The notes under the pieces were generated by a model. The model searched no databases. It was given only the letters and a program-made list of their open reading frames with translations, and was not told where the DNA came from. From assembly GCA_020226215.1 (NCBI GenBank), contig CM035233.1, positions 27,841,150-27,905,149 of the forward strand: 64,000 nucleotides of DNA, read 5' to 3'. The first letter of the stretch is position 1. Every line of letters begins with the position of its first letter. Made by a program: the position numbers and the translations under genes. Source of the stretch: Sindora glabra. Taxonomy: Eukaryota > Streptophyta > Magnoliopsida > Fabales > Fabaceae. This document shows positions 1 to 9,563 of this stretch, one piece after another.

Positions 1-223
1 TCATTTATTTTGTACCCTTTACATTATCTAATTTAAATGTCCTCAAGCAATATAAGGGAATTAAGAGTAAAGGTATTCCACTTTTTCTTTTTATTTAAAG
101 TTTATTATTCATTGTAAATTATAGTTTCTTATTTGTTAGATTGTTCAATTTATTGTTGTTTATAACTATATAATTGTATAAGAAAAATGTTTTAGCTTAT
201 GAAGTTTTTGAATTTGTTATTAT
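1..223 (+). repeat. Left inverted arm, outer part
   Basis: This AT-rich stretch is the diverged reverse complement of about 26820-27045. Matching landmarks in order are CTCAAGCAATATAAGGGAAT against CTCAAGCCATATAAAGGAAT, a shared TTATTTGTTAGATT block, and GAAGTTTTTG. The match reaches base 1, so the repeat probably continues outside the window. No coding potential is supported. Confidence 0.6.
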
Positions 224-3021
224 TGTTGTTTTTCATAACCCACCTCTCGAGTACCATGATTGTTGTAAAAACACTTAACTAATATTAATTTACTAATCAG
301 TTATCTTTACAAGCCTTAAAGATATTTTGGATTCTATGTTACTTAATTTTTCTAAAGATAAAAACATGCATTTATAAAAAGTAGAATTAGTTGCATGTGC
401 AATTAAAAATTTAAAATATAATACATATATAAAAAGATTTATACAAGAGTACTAAAGATTTTAAAAAATGAAAGTTTACATACAAATGTTGTAAGTAAAG
501 AAACTCCTAATTTGACCCTATCCTATTTTCATTCAGGATCTTCCTCAGGATCAAATTCAATGGATGAGAAAGATAGGGGTTTGGCATGTTGATAAAACTA
601 GAACTACTTAAATTTGTCTTCCAATGAATGATTAGGTAAAATAGGACTAATGATAAAAAGATTTGATTTAGAATTTAACTTTTTGAGTTTTATAGTATAA
701 TCAATGCGAGGTCCTATCGCTTTCATCTAGAATTTATATGGAATATAGCCTAGAAATTTCCCTAAAGGGATAAAAAGGTCTTTGTACAGATATCAGTTAT
801 TGTTCGGTGATTCATATTTAGAATATGTAAATAAAAATCAACAATAGACAGTGTGAGCGTTAAAATACTCAATGAGTGGCTACTTTTCTCTATTTTTTAA
901 GTAGTATTCATCATTATAGACCAGAGACATAAATATAACAAAATAGAATAAAGAACGATTAAAATTCTTGTGTATATAGTTTACAATATTTATTAGAAAG
1001 AATAGCAATAGTTGGTACACAGGTTTCTCTTTATATCTTTATTCTGACTTTATCTCCTACCACCCTAGGCATATGGCCACTAACTTTATTTCTCCTAACC
1101 CTTGCTACTTCTCTTTTTCTTTGTGAAGGATGGATATCTCCTCCTATAAATCAAATTCAAGGTAAGTATTATCAATATATCAGCCTTAGCATCAATTACC
1201 ATTTCATTCATTTTATAGGGTATGGTCAAAGTACCAATTATGCTTTAAAATTTTGCTATTCCCATACATAGGTTTTCTTATAATTTAATCATTCTCAAGT
1301 ATTGTTCACTCAGACCAAAACTATAGAAATTAAAATAGGATAACATAAGAGCAATTATAATACAAGCCTCTTTTTAATATTCAGACCACTTCTAATCATC
1401 ACCAAATTTTGATATAACATCCCTAACATATTAATTGATAAAAAATATTAATTATTTCACAAAAATTTCATGTGATTACTATTCATACAGGGATCAAAAA
1501 CTCAAAATTGCCAATTCTGATTTTGAATAGTTTTGAAGTTATTATGGAAAAAGTTTTTTTTTTTTGCATCTAAATCAAATCCAATTATTACTAATTTTCT
1601 ATGTAAGATTACTAACATGTTAATAATTAAAAAACATTATTTACTTTAATTTTTCTCAATCAATTTATGACATAAACAGTACCAAATAGTATCATATAGA
1701 ATCTAAAATTCTATTTTAAGTTATTGTAACAAAGTATATTTAATTACACCTTTTATAACTCTAAATTTTTTAAAAATTTCCAATTTTCTTCATATCTATC
1801 CTAACATTATATGTAATATGATTTTACCAAAAATTGAAATTTAAACAATTTCCAATCCTAAGTTCCAAGGAGAAATATAAACATATAATTAAACTTTCCT
1901 GACATTCTATTGCTATATTTTTCCTATGTTTATCTCATAACGAAAAATTTAAATAATCATCTCCTACTCATTTTAACCCTAAAATACCATCATTATATCC
2001 TTGTATTAACATTTATATAATTTTAAAATCAAACCATTTAGCATCATAATTTAGTTTACATCTATAATGGTAAATACTATCAAGTCTTTTCATTTTTGAT
2101 AAGAGAATTCAATAGAACAAAAGGTGGTTGCCACTTAACTCAATTTCTTGACTCTTTAGCTTTCAAATACTTTTCAGAATAGTAAAAGAATAGCTTCACT
2201 AAAATAAATCAAATTCTAGAAATTTTGGAGAGAAGATGATCATGAAAACTTGAAGAAGATGAAGGAAAACCTAGGTTATCTTGTAAGAATTTAATGAAAC
2301 TAGTTAGAGAAAAATTGAAGAGTTTAAAAACCCTAATAGAGAGAACTTAAGGAGTCATGGTTCTAAGATAAGAAATAAGCTGGGAAATAAGCATAATTTT
2401 ATGCAAAAATGACTTAAAATGGTTTTATATAAAACCTCAATTTTTAAGGCTTTCATTATAAGCTTCCTATTTTTTATTTTTGTAAAAATTTGGCTGATAA
2501 TTTAAGTAGATGGGCACAGTTTTTTTGGCTTAAAATTAGAATGTTTTCTTCTCAAATTTGTTAAAATTCAATCATAGAATGCTTAGAAATACTTGTTAAA
2601 AAATGCCCCAGAATTTTCACTTTTTTCACCAAAATGCCATAAGCTGCTCTTGCAACATCGAGCCTTGTGATATTTAGGCCTAAAAGATTAGGTTAAGTTA
2701 TTCCAAGCAACCTAAAATTATTTGTTTCAATTTTAGTCTCAATCTTTAGGTTTTCAGACTACCCTAGCCAATTTTGGGCTACTCGGGCCTTTAATTTCCT
2801 ATTGAGCCTTTGTATAATTTTTTCCCAAACTCAATATTGGGCTTTTTATGATATTTTGACCCATACTAATGCCTAATATAATTTCTATAAAAATTATAAC
2901 CATGTGAACCCTCATATTATCTCTATGATTTATCCAAACTTTACTTGATTATGTTTCTAGGTTTTTGTTAAGGTGATTTCTATTCTAATGTCCTTCTTAG
3001 ACTTTTTTGCTCTATTAGAGT
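224..3021 (-). mobile_element. Family H LTR-like insertion in the left arm
   Basis: The inverted arm is continuous at 26344-27045 but interrupted here by about 2.8 kb. Read on the minus strand, the block resembles 60937-61786 plus 63295-64000 on the plus strand. Shared stretches include TATCAAAATTTGGTGATGAT and ATTGAGAAAAATTA. ATTAT at 219-223 and 3022-3026 may be the target duplication. The ends are not a clean TG...CA, so borders are tentative. No protein-coding frame is seen. A solo LTR is the best reading; any other interspersed repeat of this size is possible. Confidence 0.45.
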
Positions 3022-3026
3022 ATTAT

Positions 3027-3510
3027 ATTGTTGTTGTAATTTATTAGATTGTTTGTTTAAAGCCTTTTTGTATCTTTTTCTATTATTGTTTGCATTTGTC
3101 TAATTGTATAAGAAGAATATGATTATTTAAAGCAAAAAAAAAAAATTAATGCTACTAACTTAAAGAATTATAAAATTTTTTCTTGAAATATATTTTTAAA
3201 TAAAATATTTTAGTTTGTAATATTAGCTTTTAATTAAAAATTAACAATTAAATCTCTATAGTTGAATGATGCCATTTTACTATACATGTTAGTTTTTTTT
3301 TTTTAGGAATTGACATTTAATATCAAAATAGTTTAAATCATAAGGTGTGAAATGAAAATAAAAAGGGTAAAGATATGATGCCATCTACAAATTTCATCAT
3401 AAAGCATTTTTAACTCTAACATAATTCTCACTACTAAAGTACGCTTACATTACAATCTTAATATGATTATACTCACCAATTTTTTAGCAGTATTGAAGAT
3501 TTGTTAGCTT
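3027..3510 (+). repeat. Left inverted arm, inner part
   Basis: This is the diverged reverse complement of 26344-26815. Landmarks include CATTTTACTATACATGT (reverse complement near 26576-26592), the TTTTTCTATTATTGTTTGCAT region, and a TATTGAAGAT end facing the centre. Indels and scattered substitutions suggest an old duplication. Confidence 0.55.
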
Positions 3511-4244
3511 GTCAGTAAATCTATGGCATTGTGCATTCACTAAAAAAGTGTAGAATACAAATGTAAGAATTTTTTAACTTTTATGTTTTGTTCTTACAAC
3601 TTAGTTTTTTATTTCAAAATCAAACCATATTTTATTTCCTTTCATTTTGATATAGGTTTTTTAGGTTGTATATGTAAGGAGTTTGATTTTATTCTTTTTC
3701 TTTTGATGTTTGGTGGTATCATTTACTATTTATTTATATGAAATATCTAGTTTATGCATCAAATTTTAATAAATATCATTTGTATTTGCAGATATTGAAT
3801 ACCGGTCAGTATTGAATATAAACTTTTATCATTTTTATTCTTTTCTTATAGTCTTTAAAATTGTTAAAATTAAGATTTTGAAGTGTCATTAGAGATGTTA
3901 GGGGTTATAAGGGACTAGATAGAGAGGAACTAGAAGAAAGTCAATGTTAGGAGGGAGGATTTGTAAGAAGGGGCTAGGCAAGGAGGAAAAGCGAGGGTAG
4001 GTTAGGGAAAGCCATAACATGTTGGTTATTTAAAATAATCATAGTTGAATATTGCTTATTTTACCATCGTAATTGTAAAAAAAAAGTTAATGATTGTTAT
4101 TAATATAAATTGACATTATTGTGTATTTTTTCCATATTGGTTATTAATTGATGTAGAATAGTCTAACATATAGCAATACTCCTATATGCATTGGTTCATA
4201 ATTGAAATTGAAAATGAAAAACAAGTGACATTAAAAGGAAATTT
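3511..4244. other. Unassigned AT-rich DNA
   Basis: No supported gene or repeat. A purine-rich patch at about 3880-4010 (many GAGG and AGAAG tracts) stands out from the AT-rich surroundings but matches nothing I recognise. The left edge of the neighbouring copia LTR could lie anywhere from about 4190 to 4255. Confidence 0.5.
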
Positions 4245-5590
4245 CGTAATAGTGAAAGGAAATTAAGCAATCCTAACTAACGAATCCATGCAAAACGTTA
4301 TATTAGAATAAAGATTTGGTCAATACCTTTTTGATGATTCAAAGACTTACACATTAATCACCTTTTTAACTTCCTTTCAATTGAAAACTTTCAAGTATTC
4401 ACATAAACCAATAGATCACCAGTGAACATCCATGACCACTGGTTGGAATTCTCTTCCTTTATCTTGTAATGCTAGCTACGCCTCTTCAAGGATTAAGGTC
4501 AAGGAGGGCTGCTAGGGTTTTTATGTTTTAGGATGCGTGAATAATCTCTATTATTATCCAACAAGCTTATTTAAATATGTGCATAGAAAACTCTAACTAA
4601 TTGGACTTTGTTCCATGTATAATTATAGGCTTATTGGGCCTTATAATTATAACATAGAATTCTCAAATATTAGGCCCAAATAATTTGGTACATCAATTCC
4701 AAATCTACTAGGTTCTAAGTGTGCGACCCTATAGGCTCTCATTATATTGGTAATGATCATAAATCACATTAATGATTATAAACAATGAGTGGTGTCTAAC
4801 AACACATCATTGTTACCTAAGTAATGAGAAAGTCGGTGATTTGAATGAACCTTTACATGTGATCATCATCTATGTCCTTTTGTCCTAGATATTTAGATTG
4901 AGCACGAGATATGAACTATGTCATTCTTGTATAGCCCAATCTAAAAGTTTCTTGATTCGTAAGTAAGCTAACTGAAGCAAATGTAATTGACATCCCATAT
5001 CAATTCATCTGAGCATGACCATGTATTTTCTCAACTTTACTTAATCAAAGGGCCCACAGATGTCACTCCTGTTATATAGGAGGGATAAATTCCATCTTGA
5101 TCACACAAATCCCTTTGCATGATATGTGACATATCCAATAACTACCCTTACATTCACTCAACCATGAGTGACATATAGTAGTATCAAAATATGAAACTCA
5201 CATATAGGGAATCTTGGCAATCTCAAGTCAAAGGACCATATTAATAATGATTACTAAGAATAACTCATGACACTTATGCAACGATCCATGTAGTGTTCTT
5301 AGGGTGGGTCGGTCTAGTATACAAGTTCTTTAACTTGTACTCATGTGTAGACTTAATATCTCATATAAGTCACCACACATGCTAGTTTTAATATATTAAA
5401 GCAACCTAATCCATAATGATATATGACTAGAGACATTTAAGAATATAATTATTTTGAGGTTATTATCATAATTAAATATATTACGCAAATAATATATGTA
5501 TAAATATGATAATTAGAATTGTCATTAAAATAGCACGATTCATATTTTACAATCATCAATATGATTGGTTTTAGAGCATATACATTAACA
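4245..5590 (-). mobile_element. Family C (Ty1/copia) 3' LTR
   Basis: The sequence is homologous over its length to the solo LTR at 46172-47538. Both share, for example, GGGCCCACAGATGTCACTCC and the CATGATATGTGACATATCCA region. On the minus strand the LTR begins TGTTAATGTATATGC at 5590, directly after a polypurine tract. That makes it the 3' LTR of the minus-strand copia fragment to its right. The left (LTR 3') end is too diverged to place exactly. Confidence 0.7.
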
Positions 5591-5605
5591 TTTTCCTACT
5601 TACAC
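5591..5605 (-). other. Polypurine tract of family C
   Basis: On the minus strand, GTGTAAGTAGGAAAA lies immediately before the LTR start at 5590. It is the expected plus-strand priming site of a copia element. Confidence 0.5.
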
Positions 5606-6334
5606 TAAAGTCAATCATCCATGTATCTAATACTTATAGATCTCATATGACTATCATGCTTCTGCTGTGTTAGGGCTTTTGTTAGTGGATCGATAATATT
5701 ATCGTTAGCTGGTATTATGCATATTTTGACATCATTTTTATCGATGATATCTCTTATGAGATGATAATGCCGGAGTATATGTTTGGATTTCTGGTGAGAT
5801 TTAGGTCCTTTAGCTTATGCAATGACTCCATTATTGTCACAATAAAGCTTTACCAGATTAGCAATGCTAAGAATAACTCCAAGTTTGGTGATGACCTTCT
5901 TAATCCAAACAATCTCCTTTACGACATCTGATGCTGCAATGTAGTTAATTTCTATTGTAAAATCACCCATTGTCCCTTACTTTGAACTATTTCAGGTCAC
6001 AGTGCCACCATTGAGGCAAAATACATAACTTGACTGTGATTTGAAATTATCTTTGTTAATTTGAAAGCTAGCACTAGTGTAACCACTTATAGTGAGCCTT
6101 ATAGTGAGCTCTTCCTCACCTCCATAAATAAAAAACATATCTTTAGTTCTTCTCAAGTACTTAAGAATATTCTTGACACCTATCTAGTGATTTTTACCTG
6201 GATCTGATTAGTATCTACTCGTTATACTCAAAGCATATGAGACATCAGGACAAGTACATAACATGGCATATATGATAGACCCAATTACATATGCATAAGG
6301 GATCTTACTCATGCATTATCTCTCACACTCTATG
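5606..6334 (-). pseudogene. Ty1/copia pol remnant: end of RT and RNase H
   Basis: Minus-strand translation, with stops and frame changes, gives typical copia pol motifs. A conserved stretch with PYAYVIGSI, CTCPDVSYAL and ILKYLRRTKDMF lies at the right end. It is followed by the RNase H end with KLYCDNNG, KSHQKSKHILRHYHLIRD and DPLTKAL. These match the C-terminal part of copia RT/RNase H just before the polypurine tract. The polyprotein upstream (gag, protease, integrase, most of RT) is missing: the fragment ends abruptly at about 6334 where a family B LTR begins. It cannot encode a working enzyme. Confidence 0.75.
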
Positions 6335-6905
6335 GACTTTCTCATTTTTCAACATTCACCTATTAGTTTATATATATTAACATAAAATCCATATCATTTG
6401 GTAACTAAACAATCCTTCCTTAATTATAAAAAAATACATACATATAAATCAACAGAAGCATGCCTTGCTTGTGGGTTCAATGGAGCACATCTAAGAGTAT
6501 TTAAAATTTATAACTTTCAAAAATACATAGAAGTTCTACATCTAGCTACCACAAACAAAGTGTGGCTTACCATAAAAGAATACTTCTTTTTCTCTAAGGA
6601 GCTACAAACGATGGACCGGAAGCCAAATCTTTATCTAAAAAATATTACAACAAAAAAAGTAAGTCGTTGACTCAGTGAATAGATAATATGAATTTCCAAT
6701 GGAAATGGGACAAGTCATGGCATGAGTTTTTCCTTTGAAAGAATCAAATAAAGTTTCAATATAAAAAGGTATCACAAGAGTTATATAATCATATTTTAAA
6801 ATACATAAACTATCAAAATTACACTTTGGGGTGGGAGATTTCAAATTATGATTAACAAATATGAGTATTCCACTCATGAATTAATAATTTCAAAAGAGCT
6901 CTCAG
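6335..6905 (-). mobile_element. Family B 3' LTR, distal part
   Basis: Collinear with 23787-24535 of the other family B LTR, starting at CTTTCTCATTTTTCAACATT. It lacks about 177 bp present at 24248-24424. The LTR resumes at 16691 after the nested insertion. The homologous uninterrupted LTR reads TTTCAGCTCTAAGG across the equivalent point, confirming the insertion site. Confidence 0.85.
6901..6905. repeat. Target-site duplication CTCAG, left copy
   Basis: CTCAG directly precedes the TGTAATG start of the family A 5' LTR. The same five bases follow the 3' LTR at 16686-16690. Confidence 0.95.
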
Positions 6906-8104
6906 TGTAATGTCCCGAATTTTCAATTCTATTATTTGAATGTTTAATTTCTGAGGCTGTAGAAACGAAGAGCATGTTTGAGTTAGCCTGGTGGGTGAAT
7001 CTCAAGTTGAAAGGAATTAAGTGTAAGGGTAAATGAAACTTTGAAGGAAAAGGATAGTAGGGAAAGAATTAATTTCCCTAAATAGTATGAATGATCAGAG
7101 GAGGTTGGAAAACCCTAAAAGGGGAGGTTGTCTAAGTCTGATAGTGTAAGGAATTTTAAATGTACAGAAACCCTATGGACTATTTTGCAAAAGTGCAGAA
7201 TCGGGTGTGGTTAAAGTGAAATAACTAAGGAATTGGGATCTAATATGAATAACCAAGAGTTTTGGGGTGCAATATGTGATTTTAATTAGTGTGACCAATA
7301 GATTTATGACAAGTGTCATTGTTAGAAAATTTAGGGCAAGAATAGCCTTACTTTTGGTGAAAAAAGGGCTAAAATACCCTTGGAAATCTCAAAAATGACC
7401 AAAATACCCCTAGAGCTTCATGAAAACTCTACTACCTTCTCCATTCACCAAAAAGCTGCAGAAAATCCTCCATGAAAGCAAGCTGGACGTGTGAGAGAGA
7501 GAAAGTTTCTTTTGAGTTTTTCACCCTAAAATACCAAGATTCAAGCTAAGGTGTAGAAGGGAAAATTGCTCCTCTCATCAAGCTCTATCCATTGATGTCC
7601 CTAGATTGAAGAAAAGCCCAAGTTTGATCAAGTTTGGGGAGCTCCAAGTGAGGATTCTCAAGTTGCATCAAGAGGTAAAAATGATCTCCCCTAAGAGCTC
7701 TTTAATGTACTCTTCTTAGTTTCTTGAAATCTTGAAGTTGATGTAGCCAAGGGTGATTGAACATGGAGTTTAGGATGATTTGAACATGTTTGGTGGTGAC
7801 TTAGATGTTGTAGTGTTGATTTATGGCTTTGGTTTGGTGTAAAAACAACAAGAAACCATGATTACACACCTGGGTTTTAGAGGTATAATGGTGCATGTGT
7901 AGTATGGGCATGATATGTTTAGAACTTGGCTAAGTTGGTGAAGTTAGAATAAGTTTAATGAATTATAAAGCCTATGGAAGATGAAACTTTGAAGTTATGA
8001 AAGTGTTTGTGTGTATTTTTCATTTTGAGAAGCCAAAACCATGAAATGGAAAAGAAGGAAGGAAGGAGTTTTAGTGTTTAATGTGTTTTCGGAGGATCAG
8101 CAAG

Positions 8105-8462
8105 GTACACGGGGTAGAACACGGCCCGTGTTGTACCCCGTGTTCCTCGTCGAAGCTGATCAGTGTGCTACACGGGGTGCAACACTCCCCGTGTTTAATT
8201 CAGGACTGAAGGACAGTAAGGTACACGGGGTAGAACACGGCCCGTGTTCACCCCCGTGTTCTTTGTCGAGTAGCCCAGAAGTGAACCAGTAAGGAACACG
8301 GCCCTGAACACGGGGCATGGGACCCCCGTGTTCTTTGTTAAGTGAACTTTTTGGTTTTATTTCTTCTTGTTTTGCATGGCTTAACCCCTGGATCCTTTTC
8401 TAATGTTCATATGTGTCATTTCAAGGCTTGAAAGCAGAGTATAGAGCATCTAAGTATGTATT
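8105..8462 (+). repeat. ACACGGGG palindrome array plus conserved tail (5' LTR)
   Basis: Four GC-rich units of about 55-70 bp at 8105-8338 are built on ACACGGGG...ACACGG/CCGTGT...CCCCGTGT. Each can fold as a nested hairpin. A conserved tail follows, including GGATCCTTTTCTAATG and GAGCATCTAAGTAT. The same array and tail occur in family F LTRs. The spacers between palindromes are also homologous, for example CTGATCAGT and AACACTCCCCGTGTTTA. Confidence 0.85.
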
Positions 8463-8733
8463 TAATTAAGTAGAGGAAGTAAAGAATACATGGGGATTAG
8501 GGAAAGTGATAATGTTCTAATATAAGCTATGATGTTTATTTGTATAGACTAAAGAGTGACCACTTGCAAAGGCAAGAGGAAGTATAAAGGAGTTTTTAAG
8601 TGAGAGCAAAGGGAACATCACGTTGGAAGCTTGTGAAAGGTAGCTAGCTTTATCCTTAAGCTGTTTTCTATTACATGATTTTCTGTGTTTTATGCCATTG
8701 TATGGAATGTGTATGAGATTGTTTGTGCACAAC

Positions 8734-8920
8734 TCGGGAAGACAGTGTGATACTGTGTTAGGCCTATGGCTCGAGTTCCTCGGGGATAATAGTGCAATTG
8801 CTGTGTGCGGTACCTATGGCCAGATACCTCGGGAAGACAGTGTGATACTGTGTTAGGCCTTTGGGCTCGAGTTTACCCCGGGAAGACAGCGTGATGCTGT
8901 GTGAGGCCTAGGTACGATTG
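8734..8920 (+). repeat. Four-unit tandem repeat with short hairpins
   Basis: Four units of about 48 bp each begin with CGGGAAGACAGTGTGATACT or a variant and end with AGGCCTATGG-like sequence. ACAGTGTGATACTGTGT is an internal inverted repeat. The repeat is present in all family A LTRs here (15974-16160, about 40535-40715, and minus strand about 29850-30010), so it predates their divergence. A 29-bp direct duplication (CTAGATATTGAGATAAGTCC) follows at 8933-8991. Confidence 0.75.
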
Positions 8921-9448
8921 TTTGAGATGGCCATCTAGATATTGAGATAAGTCCTTAAATGGACTAGATATTGAGATAAGTCCTTGAATAAGCTTGATGA
9001 TTGCTGTATGCTGCGCATGTTTCTTACAATGGCATGGTATTGAACATGATGATAAATGATTACCTGATTTTGAAACGTTTGTTTTATCTGCTTAAGGATT
9101 TGGAATGGCTTGAAATGTTTTTATGGCATTAGCTAGCTACTGGGAAACTTTGTTTCTTATGTTTTCTGTATTGTGACTAACCATTCCAGGTGATGCTTCC
9201 AAAGGCTCTCATGATAAAGGGCAATGATGTTTGAAGTTGTAAATAATGATATAGTTAGTGATATTGTATATGATGGGATGTATATTTTGTAAAGTTGAAC
9301 TTATGTATAATTATATGACTCTTAATCATGTTGTATGAAATACGCAAGCTTGAGATATTCCGAGTAGTTTGGAGTAAAAGGCAAAGTAGTACGCGTTAAT
9401 TCCATAAAAATGAGGGTTAAGGTGTTGATAAGTAAGGGTGTTACATTT

Positions 9449-9460
9449 TGGTATCAGAGC
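9449..9460 (+). other. Primer binding site, initiator-Met tRNA
   Basis: TGGTATCAGAGC lies three bases after the 5' LTR end. It is the standard complement of the 3' end of plant initiator-Met tRNA used by many plant LTR retrotransposons. Confidence 0.95.
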
Positions 9461-9563
9461 ATGTTTTAGGGCCTTGTTGTATATGTGTGAATATCTGTTT
9501 TATTAATTGGAGTTGGTTGTTGCGTAAATGGAAGTGTATTAATATTGGAAATTTCAGATAAGC

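Larger units (their letters stand above)
7675..9189 (+). other. Predicted intron in the LTR leader
   Basis: The donor is CAAGAG|GTAAAAATG at 7675. The acceptor is a T-rich tract, then TTGTGACTAACCATTCCAG|GTGATG ending at 9189; CTAAC fits a plant branch site. The same donor and acceptor recur in the other family A LTRs: 14915-16429, 39527-40963 (plus strand) and 30797-29614 (minus strand). Intron length differs (about 1515, 1515, 1437 and 1184 bp), yet both splice contexts are conserved. Splicing itself is inferred. Confidence 0.5.
6906..9445 (+). mobile_element. Family A 5' LTR
   Basis: A 2,540-bp LTR bounded by TGTAA...TTACA. Relative to the 3' LTR it differs at A6917/T, T6927/A, G6955/A, one A-run length plus a G/A near 7371-7377, and C7645/T. 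It carries a conserved GT...AG pair (predicted leader intron 7675-9189), a palindrome array and a tandem repeat, all described separately. An 83-codon frame across the array (8041-8292) is not considered a gene. Confidence 0.95.

Noticed and set aside
6398..6670. 90-codon frame with a homologue at 23848-24072
   Set aside because: Both lie in paired family B LTRs. The second copy is shortened and the similarity is explained by LTR homology, with no known domain.
8041..8292. 83-codon frame repeated in both family A LTRs
   Set aside because: It only translates the palindrome array, is identical because the LTRs are identical, and is not preserved in the LTR at 38746-41229.
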